Shown one piece after another: positions 5,046-11,871 of a DNA stretch of 18,846 nt. Source of the stretch: CAYRGC01 sp964423795 (GTDB lineage Bacteria > Patescibacteriota > Gracilibacteria > Peribacterales > Peribacteraceae). The stretch's first letter is position 1. Every line of letters starts with the position of its first letter. The notes below the pieces were generated by a model. The model made no database searches and was not told the origin of the DNA. It saw nothing but the letters and a program-made list of their open reading frames with translations. The position numbers and the translations under genes are program-made. The stretch lies in the NCBI GenBank assembly GCA_964423795.1, contig CAYRGC010000019.1, positions 1 through 18,846 on the forward strand. Direction: 5' to 3'.

Positions 5046-7775
5046 ATGAAATCCGAACAGATCCTCCTGCGCATCCGTCCCTCCCTCCCCGATCCGAAGG
5101 AGGTGAGTGCGTCGCGGGGTCCCCTCATGATGGAGGCGGTCCTTTCGTCGCTCCATTCGCTCAAGGGCGCCGACGGCGCGCTTTGCCTGGAGATCGCGCT
5201 CCACGAGGGAAAGATCGCGCTCTTCGTGCGCACGACGGCCTCCGCCGCTCCGCTCGTGGAGAGCCAGCTGTATGCCCAGTACCCGGATTGCGAAATCGAT
5301 CGCATCCCGGTCGATTCCTTCGAGCCGGCCGCCGGACAGGCGGTGGTGAGCCAGGATCTCACGCTCACGGATCCGGAGGTGTTTCCCATCAAGCGCCATC
5401 CGCAGTACATCGATCTCGCCACCCGGCAGACCGTCGATACCATCGCCGGCATCACCTCGGCGTTGGTCCGCTATCCGCTCCCGGGCATGCGCGCCCACGT
5501 GCAGATCGCGCTGGAGCCCCTCGGCGGGCATTACCGCAAGCGCGCGCTGGCGTTTCTTCCGCTCCTCACGCGCGGGTTATCCAAGCATTGGACCGGCTAC
5601 GCCAATCTGTTCACGCGTGTGCACCTCGCGCACGGATGGAAGCGGCTCCTTCTTCTGCCGGTGGATCTGCTCATGGGCGGGTTCCGCACGTGGTTCAAAA
5701 AAACGTCGCAGGTATCGCTCGTGACGGGGGAAGTGGAGGAGCTGAAGGAGGACGATCCCGAGCGTCATTTGGCCATGCGCAGCCACGATCGAGAGGACCG
5801 CATCGCCGCCTCCGCGGACAAGTTGAACCGCCTGCTCTTCCGCGCGAACGTCCGCGTCTCCGTCATCGGGCCCGCCAAGGCGGGGAATGAGAACGCGCAG
5901 AAGCTCGCGGAGGTGTCCTCGAGTTTCCGTCAGTTCTCCCTTCCGCAGTGCAACGGATTGCGGCCGTTGCCCATGCGCGTCGGAAAGCGTCTTCCGCAGG
6001 GGCTGCGCGGCGGGTCGTACGCGCTCTCCGTGGAAGAAGTGGCGACGCTGTGGCACGTGCCGAACATCCTCGTCAAAACGCCCAATATCGATTGGGTCAT
6101 GAGCCGTAAGCTGGAGCCCCCCGTGGATCTCCCCGTGCCTCCCGCGCCCGACAATGACCAGCTCACGATCCTCGGCGAGGCCGTGTTCCGGGGCCATCGC
6201 TCGCAGTTCGGCATCCGCACGGACGACCGCCGCAGGCACATGTACATCATCGGAAAGACCGGCATGGGCAAATCGACGCTGCTCGAGAACATGATTTTCT
6301 CGGATATCCACGCCGGGCGCGGCATCGCGGTGATCGATCCGCACGGCGACCTCATCGACGCGTGCCTCCGCATGGTCCCGAAGGACCGCACGAACGACGT
6401 GATCCTCTTCGATCCCGCGGACCGCGATCACCCGATGGCCTTCAACATGCTCCAGTGCCGCGATCCGGAGCAGCGCCCGCTGGTCGTCTCCGGGCTCATG
6501 AGCGTCTTCAAGAAACTCTGGCCCGAGGCGTTCTCCGGACGCATGGAGTACATCCTCCGAAACACCCTCCTGGCCCTCACCGAAGCGGGAAATCAGACCA
6601 TGCTCGGCATCATGCGCATGTTCAGCGACCCCAGGTTCCGCGAGAAGATCCTCGAGCATGTGCAGGACCACATCGTGAAGAGCTTCTGGGAGGACGAATT
6701 CACGTCCTGGTCCGAGAAGTACCAGACCGAGGCCCTCGCCGCGATCCAGAACAAGATCGGCCAGCTCCTCAGTACCCCCATGATCCGCAACATCGTGGGC
6801 CAGGTGACGAGCAAAGTGGACGTCCGCCACGCCATGGACACAGGAAAGATCATCCTCATGAACCTCAGCAAAGGAAAGCTCGGCGAGGACAACTCCGCGT
6901 TCCTCGGCTCCATGTTCGTCACGAAGTTCCAGCTCGACGCCATGAGCCGTGCCGATGTTCCGGAGAAGGATCGTCGCGATTTCTACCTCTACGTGGACGA
7001 GTTCCAGAACTTCGCCACCGAAAGCTTCGCCACGATCCTCTCGGAAGCGCGCAAATACCGCCTGAACCTCACGATGGCGCACCAGTACGTCAACCAGCTC
7101 CTCATCGGGGACAAGTCCACGGCGCTCCGCGACGCCGTGTTCGGCAACGTGGGCAGCATGGTGACCTTCCAGGTCGGCTCCGACGACGCGGAGCCGTTGA
7201 GTCTGCAGTTCGAGGAGATGGTCCTGCCCAAAGATATCCTTAGTCTTCCGAAGTATCATGCCTACCTGCGTCTCATGATCGCGGGCATCCCGAGCAAGCC
7301 GTTCTCCGTGAGCACGCTGCCGCCGCCGAAGTTCGCCCAGGACGAAGGGCGCATCGAGAAGATCCGCGCGATGTCCCGCGAGCGGTACGCCGAGGAGCGC
7401 AAGGTGGTGGAGGAGAAGATCGGCAAGTGGGTCGCGGGCGCGCGCGAGAACGCGCAGAGCGCCAAGACGGCCGAGAAGGCCAAGGAGAAGGAAGACGAGG
7501 AGAAGAAGAAGGCCAAGGCCAAGAAGATGACCCTCGAGGAGTACCGGAAATGGCGCGATCGCGAGATGTGGACGAACGACTACAACGCCATCCGCAAGCG
7601 CCAGATGAAGGGCGAGGAGCTCTCCAAGGACGATCAGGTGAAGATGGCCGACCTCGGCAAGAAGCTCGAGACGTCGGGTGGCATTCCCGCAGTCAGCAAG
7701 ACCATGCTGGCCGACATCGAGAAGGCCAAGAAGGAGAAGGCCGACGGCGGCAAGCCGGTCGCGAAGAAGACTTGA
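5046..7775 (+). CDS. VirD4/TraG-like P-loop ATPase (type IV secretion coupling-protein family)
   Basis: A 909-residue ATPase of the FtsK/VirD4/HerA group, whose members pump DNA or load DNA and proteins into type IV secretion channels. An N-terminal region of ~390 residues has the look of the CPR-type accessory domain that precedes these ATPase cores. The Walker A motif GKTGMGKS is at about 403-410, a second conserved block (IAVIDPHGDLIDACL) follows, and Walker B YLYVDEFQNFA has the acidic pair at about 651-652. The motif following Walker B (SEARKYRLNLTMAHQYVNQL) matches the family. Residues ~770-909 are a Lys/Glu-rich, probably coiled-coil tail. No transmembrane anchor is evident, unlike classical VirD4. 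No relaxase, VirB4 or channel genes are nearby. The ATG at 5046 is preferred; an in-frame GTG at 5034 sits six bases after a TATTCT -10 box and could be a leaderless start. Confidence 0.9.
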   Translation: MKSEQILLRIRPSLPDPKEVSASRGPLMMEAVLSSLHSLKGADGALCLEIALHEGKIALFVRTTASAAPLVESQLYAQYPDCEIDRIPVDSFEPAAGQAVVSQDLTLTDPEVFPIKRHPQYIDLATRQTVDTIAGITSALVRYPLPGMRAHVQIALEPLGGHYRKRALAFLPLLTRGLSKHWTGYANLFTRVHLAHGWKRLLLLPVDLLMGGFRTWFKKTSQVSLVTGEVEELKEDDPERHLAMRSHDREDRIAASADKLNRLLFRANVRVSVIGPAKAGNENAQKLAEVSSSFRQFSLPQCNGLRPLPMRVGKRLPQGLRGGSYALSVEEVATLWHVPNILVKTPNIDWVMSRKLEPPVDLPVPPAPDNDQLTILGEAVFRGHRSQFGIRTDDRRRHMYIIGKTGMGKSTLLENMIFSDIHAGRGIAVIDPHGDLIDACLRMVPKDRTNDVILFDPADRDHPMAFNMLQCRDPEQRPLVVSGLMSVFKKLWPEAFSGRMEYILRNTLLALTEAGNQTMLGIMRMFSDPRFREKILEHVQDHIVKSFWEDEFTSWSEKYQTEALAAIQNKIGQLLSTPMIRNIVGQVTSKVDVRHAMDTGKIILMNLSKGKLGEDNSAFLGSMFVTKFQLDAMSRADVPEKDRRDFYLYVDEFQNFATESFATILSEARKYRLNLTMAHQYVNQLLIGDKSTALRDAVFGNVGSMVTFQVGSDDAEPLSLQFEEMVLPKDILSLPKYHAYLRLMIAGIPSKPFSVSTLPPPKFAQDEGRIEKIRAMSRERYAEERKVVEEKIGKWVAGARENAQSAKTAEKAKEKEDEEKKKAKAKKMTLEEYRKWRDREMWTNDYNAIRKRQMKGEELSKDDQVKMADLGKKLETSGGIPAVSKTMLADIEKAKKEKADGGKPVAKKT

Positions 7776-7976
7776 TCAATCCTCGAAAAACGCGATCCAG
7801 CGTCGCTTGCGGGGTTCGTCCTGCTTCGTCACGCCCCGGAGTTTCCCGCGGATGAAATCCATGATGCCAGTCAGCGCTTTTCCGACGACAGTCGGATCGT
7901 TTTCGTGGCCGGTACGGAGGTAGTGGTCCTGTTCCAGGGCTTGCTCGGCGCGGTGCTTTCGTTCGGGATTGGTCAT
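7776..7976 (-). CDS. Small hypothetical protein, 66 aa
   Basis: A short, charged, soluble-looking protein (MTNPERKHRAEQALEQDHYL, ending KRRWIAFFED). The middle, VVGKALTGIMDFIRGKLRGV, would make one amphipathic helix. No family is recognised. Its stop codon abuts that of the VirD4-like gene with no gap (TGA and TCA side by side), the tight convergent packing expected of a real gene. The frame continues upstream to an ATG at 8015, but the M at 7976 starts the charged, gene-like part. It lies downstream of the 38-aa gene on the same strand, separated by GC-rich hairpins. Confidence 0.55.
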   Translation of the reverse strand: MTNPERKHRAEQALEQDHYLRTGHENDPTVVGKALTGIMDFIRGKLRGVTKQDEPRKRRWIAFFED

Positions 7977-8026
7977 GGGACCGGGGAAAGGCGCGCGAGT
8001 ATGCGCCAGAAGCACGTTGAAAGGAA

Positions 8027-8068
8027 GGGGCGCCGTGGCGCCCCCATGCCCGATCCGCTAGATCGGGC
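8027..8068 (-). terminator. Two GC-rich hairpins between the small reverse-strand genes
   Basis: GGGGCGCC (8027-8034) with GGCGCCCC (8037-8044), and GCCCGATC (8048-8055) with GATCGGGC (8061-8068), both perfect. The second overlaps the stop codon of the 38-aa gene. On the minus strand they are followed by CCTTCCTTTC, a poor U-tract, so the pair may be a weak terminator or an mRNA-stabilising structure. Confidence 0.5.
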
Positions 8069-8174
8069 GGAGTTTCCAGTGCGGCCTCCGGATGAGGAGG
8101 GCCGGCAGGAATGCAATCGTCGCGACGGCCCCGATAAGCAGGGCCAAAACGATGAAAAGTAGCCAGAATCGCAT
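8058..8174 (-). CDS. Small single-pass membrane protein, 38 aa
   Basis: MRFWLLFIVLALLIGAVATI followed by AFLPALLIRRPHWKLRPI: one hydrophobic helix of about 23 residues and a basic end, suggesting an inner-membrane microprotein with its C-terminus in the cytosol. The start is unusually well supported: AAGGAG lies seven bases upstream of the ATG, the best Shine-Dalgarno sequence in the window, and a TAGACT -10-like box is at 8208-8213. No family is recognised. Such short proteins often escape annotation. Confidence 0.65.
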   Translation of the reverse strand: MRFWLLFIVLALLIGAVATIAFLPALLIRRPHWKLRPI

Positions 8175-8238
8175 CGTTTGTCTCCTTTCTGATGCAAGTG
8201 GCCGGCGGAGTCTAGCGGGAGACGCCGTGGAAAAGGAA

Positions 8239-8268
8239 TTTGACAATATAACAAAAAGTATTTATATA
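8239..8268 (+). promoter_or_regulatory. Consensus-like promoter of the NAT-like gene, leaderless
   Basis: A perfect -35 TTGACA (8239-8244), an 18-nt AT-rich spacer and TATATA (8263-8268), which ends six bases before the ATG at 8275. This is the strongest sigma-70-type promoter in the window, and transcription should start on the start codon. No Shine-Dalgarno sequence is present. Confidence 0.75.
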
Positions 8269-8274
8269 TTATAT

Positions 8275-9072
8275 ATGTCTCTTCGGGAAATCGGAGAAAT
8301 CCAGCGCGATGTCCAGCGGACCGTTCCCTACAACACGTTCGCCGATCTGCTGCACTCCGCGGGCGAGCAAGTGCCTCCCTCGATCGGAGGTTCGTGTTAC
8401 ATGAGCGCGCTCAAGGTCCACGCTCTCCTCGGGGAAGCCGGATACTCCGCCACGCTCCATACGCGCGTGGGGGCTTTCGATGGTTCGCATATGGTCGCCT
8501 TCGTGAAAAGCGGAGAAAGCGAGTACTTGGTCGATCCGTCGATGCTCCTCAGGGCTCCCATCGACGCCACCGAGCTCTTGCGGGGGACCCGGGCGTATTG
8601 CGGCGGGCCCACCTATCATGACGCCGCGAACGCTCCGCTTCTCGTGCGCAGGCACCGGCTCATGAGGAACATCCTGGAGCTTTCCCTGCACGTCGCTTCT
8701 TCCGGAAGCCGCTTGGACGAATACATTTGCCGGACGCCTCTCGACACCATTCCCGATGCGCCCTGGCATCCCGCGCTTGAGCGCATCCCCGGGCCCCCAA
8801 CGCTTCAGATGCTTCTGCCGGATGAGACGAAATCGACTCTTCGGATGCTGCCGGGCGGGACGTTGACGCACATGAATACCGCCTCCCGCGACATCGATTC
8901 CGACGGAACCCGCTCGTTCGCTCTTGCCATGCGAAAAATTACCCGTGTCCTTGACCTCTCCCGGAGCCAGATTCACGAGATATTCGCCCAGGCGTGCGCC
9001 ATCCGAGCGGACACGGCTTCCCGTTCCGTATCGCGGGGAGGCAAACAAAAAGACCCCGTAAGGAGTCTTTGA
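8275..9072 (+). CDS. Arylamine N-acetyltransferase-like / transglutaminase-fold Cys-His-Asp protein
   Basis: A 265-residue protein whose first ~90 residues carry the layout of the NAT/transglutaminase-like cysteine enzymes. GGSCYMSALKVHALLGEAGY has the nucleophile at Cys41, a bulky helix and the NAT-like LLGEAGYSATLHTRVG. SHMVAFV supplies His72 and YLVDPSM supplies Asp87, giving a Cys-His-Asp triad in the correct order and spacing. The rest (about 90-265) has no recognised domain; it differs from classical NATs, which continue with a beta barrel and lid. Acyl transfer, deamidation or proteolysis are all possible, and the substrate is unknown. The ATG at 8275 is set by the promoter. The 3' end lies within a hairpin that also serves as the terminator of the opposite-strand RNA. 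Confidence 0.75.
   Translation: MSLREIGEIQRDVQRTVPYNTFADLLHSAGEQVPPSIGGSCYMSALKVHALLGEAGYSATLHTRVGAFDGSHMVAFVKSGESEYLVDPSMLLRAPIDATELLRGTRAYCGGPTYHDAANAPLLVRRHRLMRNILELSLHVASSGSRLDEYICRTPLDTIPDAPWHPALERIPGPPTLQMLLPDETKSTLRMLPGGTLTHMNTASRDIDSDGTRSFALAMRKITRVLDLSRSQIHEIFAQACAIRADTASRSVSRGGKQKDPVRSL
9042..9070 (-). terminator. Intrinsic terminator ending the minus-strand RNA (possibly bidirectional)
   Basis: On the minus strand AAAGACTCC, TTAC loop, GGGGTCTTT (9049-9070) has one mismatch and is followed by TTGTTTG, a good U-tract. On the plus strand the same stem ends within the NAT-like stop codon and is followed by GAGTTTTTGTGTTT, so it can serve both genes. Confidence 0.8.
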
Positions 9073-9660
9073 GTTTTTGTGTTTCCGAGCGGTGCGGCGG
9101 CTCATATGAGCGATGCCGAGCCCGGGACAAAGGTGCGGAGAGGTATCCGCCTGTGGTGAGCGAACTCGAACCACGGTTCCATGCCCTGCTATGGTCTCTT
9201 GTTTCTCCTCGGGACCGTCCGAAGTTCCCGTTCCGGTCAGCCACGCGGTGCCGTAGGGCTCCGGGGTGACGCTGGGAAGTAAGGGGGGTGCACCGCTCCG
9301 AGCGACCTCGCATTCGGAACGGCGGCGTTGCAGAGCAGAGAGAGCAGCAGCCACTCCAGAGCAAGACGATCCCAAGCCCAGAAGTGTGCAAAGGATGCAA
9401 TGTGTTGACCAGGGGGAACGTTTACAACCGGGATGACTGCAACTCTCTCTGCGACGGCGGTGATGTGAAGGGGCGGGGCGGACCCGAAGGTCCTGTTTGT
9501 CTCTGTGTCGGTGTCTCTCGAACGGGTTGATGTGTGTCTCGGTTGGTGTGAGTGATTTGTGTGCGGTGAACGGTGTCGAACCGCGTCCTGAACAAATCAT
9601 CACAGCGTAGACGCTCTAGAAAACGGCGCAACACGCCCGTGTCGCACGAAGAGGAGAATC
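9042..9660 (-). ncRNA. Candidate structured non-coding RNA, unassigned
   Basis: About 600 nt with no convincing protein gene but many RNA-like signs on the minus strand. These are a terminator at 9042-9070; a GGACC-UUCG-GGTCC hairpin (9480-9493) with the canonical C(UUCG)G loop; a GTGGT/ACCAC stem with an inner GAG-UUCG-CTC loop (9153-9174); a further ACUUCGGA loop near 9216; a GCGGA/TCCGC hairpin (9135-9150); and long-range complementarity between 9335-9344 and 9443-9452. A G-poor, A/C-rich stretch (about 9500-9560) looks single-stranded. UUCG loops are stable on this strand; on the other they read CGAA. I see no tmRNA tag or CCA-type end, no RNase P core (GAGGAAAGUCC) and no SRP loop. The 5' end is uncertain; a weak TTGAAA is at 9693-9698 (minus strand). 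Confidence 0.5.
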
Positions 9661-9669
9661 AGTATGTGA

Positions 9670-9698
9670 ATAGATATTGTGTTCATAAAGTGTTTCAA
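9670..9698 (-). promoter_or_regulatory. Possible promoter of the minus-strand RNA
   Basis: Read on the minus strand: TTGAAA (9698-9693), then ATCTAT or TATCTA 16-17 nt later (about 9676-9670), in a sharply AT-rich island (about 9660-9820) within GC-rich DNA. The -10 match is weak. Confidence 0.35.
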
Positions 9699-9844
9699 AA
9701 AATACCTTTCCAGGCGTTTTGCGAATCGAATGTTTGATCATGAATCAACTCTGTATACAAATTCCTCTGCGACGGCATGCGGAAAAATGACAAGAGAAGT
9801 TTTCATATTTTCTCCGATCGATGGTGTCTTGGTCGACGTTCTCC

Positions 9845-9850
9845 TAGAGT
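9845..9850 (+). promoter_or_regulatory. -10 box TAGAGT placed for a leaderless start
   Basis: TAGAGT ends six bases before the ATG at 9857, the same spacing as at the 102-aa gene, the NAT-like gene, dnaX and dcd. No good -35 box and no Shine-Dalgarno sequence are visible. Confidence 0.45.
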
Positions 9851-9856
9851 CCGCCC

Positions 9857-10126
9857 ATGAACTTCCATCAACAACGTTCCTACGAAATGAGCGAGGAGAG
9901 GCACCGACAGCGCCTGCTGAAACAGCTTCCTGCCGCGCTGGAAGGCGTGGATCCTCCGGCGACGAGCCAGGAGGTCGCCGCTATGGCCGCGCAGTTTGCG
10001 GCATCGTATGCCTCCCTCGAGCTCGGAGGTGCGATCGCTAGAAACGCCGCGCTTGATCGTGGCGCTTTGGAGAATCCCCAGGCGTATCTCCTATTATCGC
10101 GGATGTTCCCGTCAACGAATCAATAA
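9857..10126 (+). CDS. Hypothetical protein, 89 aa
   Basis: A small, probably all-helical soluble protein with no recognised family. It has a charged N-terminal helix (YEMSEERHRQRLLKQLPAAL), a Pro/Ala-rich turn, and two further Ala-rich helices (EVAAMAAQFAASYASLEL, then GGAIARNAALDRGA). Gene-like codon use and the -10 box six bases before the ATG support it. A second M at 9887 is an alternative start. The 3' end overlaps the dgkA 3' end by 15 bases on the opposite strand (convergent). Nothing in the context suggests a role. Confidence 0.6.
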   Translation: MNFHQQRSYEMSEERHRQRLLKQLPAALEGVDPPATSQEVAAMAAQFAASYASLELGGAIARNAALDRGALENPQAYLLLSRMFPSTNQ

Positions 10127-10492
10127 AGCCGCGTGCGGCCAGTAGACCATACCCAGCGTCACGACCCAGGCGAGCGCGACCGTGAGCGAGCCCGCCGCCG
10201 CGATGTCCTTCGTCGCGCGGATGGCGCGCTCATGCACGTCGTCCTGGGAGCGGCTGTGGTCGTCGAAGGCGTCGGAGAAGTGCTCGAGGGCGGTATTGAG
10301 GAGCTCCACCGCGAGGAAGACGGCCCCCGAGAACACGACGAAGGCCCATTCCATCCGTCCGAGCGATAGCAGCCTGCCGATCAGGAGCGAGAGGACGTAG
10401 AGAACGATGAAGAGGCGGAGATTCCGCTCGCTCTTCCATGCGTGCGCGAAGCCCGCGAGGGCATAGCCGAGGCTCTGGAGGTAGGGGCGCAT
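10112..10492 (-). CDS. dgkA: Diacylglycerol / undecaprenol kinase, DgkA family
   Basis: Integral membrane kinase that phosphorylates diacylglycerol or, in most Gram-positive-type members, undecaprenol, feeding lipid carriers back into envelope synthesis. The 126-residue protein has the usual small size and three hydrophobic segments (about 27-43, 48-66, 100-117). Signature residues are present: SERN (Glu22/Asn24), the motif ELLNTALEHFSD with Glu63, Asn66, Glu70 and Asp74, and ATKDIAAAG at 93-101. The M at 10492 fits the family length; an upstream ATG at 10519 would overlap glyA. It lies 10 bases after the glyA stop on the same strand, so the two are probably co-transcribed. No Shine-Dalgarno sequence is visible in the pyrimidine-rich gap. 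Confidence 0.93.
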   Translation of the reverse strand: MRPYLQSLGYALAGFAHAWKSERNLRLFIVLYVLSLLIGRLLSLGRMEWAFVVFSGAVFLAVELLNTALEHFSDAFDDHSRSQDDVHERAIRATKDIAAAGSLTVALAWVVTLGMVYWPHAALLIR

Positions 10493-10502
10493 GGGGAGGG
10501 GA

Positions 10503-11780
10503 TCAGGCGGCGACGGCACCTGAGATGCCGGGGACCGGGAACTTCTTGCAGAAGGCTTTCACTTCCTCGTGGAGCGCCTTAAGGGAAGCTTCGTCCGCGC
10601 GCTTCTCGATGGCGCGGAGCATGAAGCCGCCGAGCGTCTCCATTTCCGCTTCCTTCATGCCGCGACTCGTGACGGCGGGGGTGCCGAGACGGATGCCGGA
10701 GGGATCCATGGGCTTGCGGGGGTCGTTGGCGATCATGTTCTTGTTGAGCGTGATGCCGACGCGGTCGAGCACCGTCTCCACCTCGCCGCCGGGGATGCCC
10801 CAGGACGTGACGCAGTCGATGAGCATGAGGTGGTTGTCCGTGCCGTTCGTGACGAGCTTGGCGCCCTTGTCCATGAAGAACTTCGCGAGGTGCTTGCTGT
10901 TCTTGATGATCTGCGTCGCGTACTCCCGGAATTCGGGCTTGAGCGCCTCGCCGAAGGCCACGGCCTTCGCGGCGACCATCTGCATGATCGGGCCGCCCTG
11001 GAAGCCGGGGAACACGGATTTATCGATCTTTTTCCCGAGTTCCGCCTCGCGCGTGAGGATGAGGCCGCCACGGGGGCCACGAAGACTCTTATGAGTCGTT
11101 GTCGTAATGACGTCGAAGCCGTCATCGAAGGGGTTTCGCAGCGCCTTGCCCGCGATCATGCCCGCGATGTGGGCCATGTCGGCCATGGTGTAGGCCCCGA
11201 CCTCGTCGGCGATGGCTTTCATCTTGGCGTAGTTGAGCTCGCGCGGATACGCGGAGAATCCCGCGAGGATCAGCTTCGGCTTCTCGCGCTTCGCGACCTC
11301 GCGCATCTCGTCGTAATCGATCTCGCCCGTCTCGACGTCCTTCATCTTGTAGCGGACGAACTTGTAGATCTTCGTGAGGTAGGTGACGGGGTGGCCGTGC
11401 GTCAGGTGTCCGCCGTGGCTCAGATCCATGCCGAGAACGGTGTCGCCCGGCTCGAGGAGCGCGAAGTACGTCGCCACGTTCATCGAGGCGCCCGAGTGCG
11501 TTTGCACGTTGGCGTGGCCCGCGCCGAAGAGCTGCTTGGCGCGCTCGATCGCGAGGGACTCGATGATGTCCGTGTACTCCTGGCCGCCGTAGTAGCGCTT
11601 ACCCGGATACCCTTCACTGTACTTGTTGTTGAAGACCGACCCCATCGTCTCGAGGACCGCCGGGGAGACGTAGTTCTCCGAGGCGATGAGCTCGACGCCT
11701 TCCACCTGGCGCCGCATCTCTCCCATCAGCGCCTTGTAGATGTCCGGATCGGCGACTTTGAGGGCGTCGTAGATGGGCAT
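10503..11780 (-). CDS. glyA: Serine hydroxymethyltransferase
   Basis: PLP enzyme that interconverts serine and glycine while moving a one-carbon unit to or from tetrahydrofolate. The 425-residue protein has the expected length. Conserved blocks include LIASENYVSPAV (31-42), NKYSEGYPGKRYYGG (52-66), HSGASMN, DMAHIAGMIAG (201-211) and the PLP site TTTTHKSLRGPRGG with Schiff-base Lys231. Together with the 5-formyltetrahydrofolate cyclo-ligase gene at 12883, which it does not directly adjoin, it shows that folate one-carbon chemistry is retained. The likely promoter is TAGCCT at 11808-11813 (minus strand), giving a pyrimidine-rich leader of about 20 nt without a Shine-Dalgarno sequence. dgkA follows 10 bases downstream. 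Confidence 0.97.
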   Translation of the reverse strand: MPIYDALKVADPDIYKALMGEMRRQVEGVELIASENYVSPAVLETMGSVFNNKYSEGYPGKRYYGGQEYTDIIESLAIERAKQLFGAGHANVQTHSGASMNVATYFALLEPGDTVLGMDLSHGGHLTHGHPVTYLTKIYKFVRYKMKDVETGEIDYDEMREVAKREKPKLILAGFSAYPRELNYAKMKAIADEVGAYTMADMAHIAGMIAGKALRNPFDDGFDVITTTTHKSLRGPRGGLILTREAELGKKIDKSVFPGFQGGPIMQMVAAKAVAFGEALKPEFREYATQIIKNSKHLAKFFMDKGAKLVTNGTDNHLMLIDCVTSWGIPGGEVETVLDRVGITLNKNMIANDPRKPMDPSGIRLGTPAVTSRGMKEAEMETLGGFMLRAIEKRADEASLKALHEEVKAFCKKFPVPGISGAVAA

Positions 11781-11833
11781 GGGCGAAGAAGGGGAAAGGG
11801 GGACTTGAGGCTACCAAAAAATTGCTGCTCGTG

Positions 11834-11871
11834 AATAGTCAAAAGCGATAAGCGAATAGCGGCAGCGATTA
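11834..11871. repeat. Degenerate AGCGAATA array between the glyA promoter and the lipoprotein gene
   Basis: Loose tandem units GAATAGTC, AGCGATA, AGCGAATA, GCGGC and AGCGATTA with a period near 8, ending on the lipoprotein stop codon (11869-11871). The layout is like the other border arrays, but no clear inverted half is seen. Confidence 0.5.

Noticed and set aside
5577..7259. 560-aa minus-strand ORF
   Set aside because: It is antisense to the VirD4-like ATPase core; a His/Glu/Val-rich shadow frame.
9100..9111. GCTCATATGAGC palindrome as a regulator site
   Set aside because: It lies inside the proposed RNA and can be part of its fold. A single 12-bp palindrome without a nearby promoter is not enough to call an operator.
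8269..9603. Long minus-strand ORF (444 aa) over the RNA region and the NAT-like gene
   Set aside because: Its second half is antisense to the NAT-like CDS. The first half is low-complexity Arg/Ser/Pro sequence typical of GC-rich non-coding DNA, and the frame reads straight through a terminator.
9042..9660. tmRNA or RNase P RNA in this interval
   Set aside because: Isolated motifs are suggestive (GGTTCGA near 9170 on the minus strand; GGTTCGAC near 9570), but there is no T-arm stem, no CCA-type end paired to a 5' acceptor strand, no tag reading frame, and no GAGGAAAGUCC or ACAGAA core.
9679..10041. 120-aa plus-strand ORF
   Set aside because: It overlaps the 89-aa gene in another frame, begins in AT-rich spacer with a non-ATG codon, and turns into Arg/Pro/Gly-rich shadow sequence.
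10569..11834. 421-aa plus-strand ORF
   Set aside because: It is antisense to glyA, a well-identified gene. The product has no recognisable domain and its composition reflects the complement.
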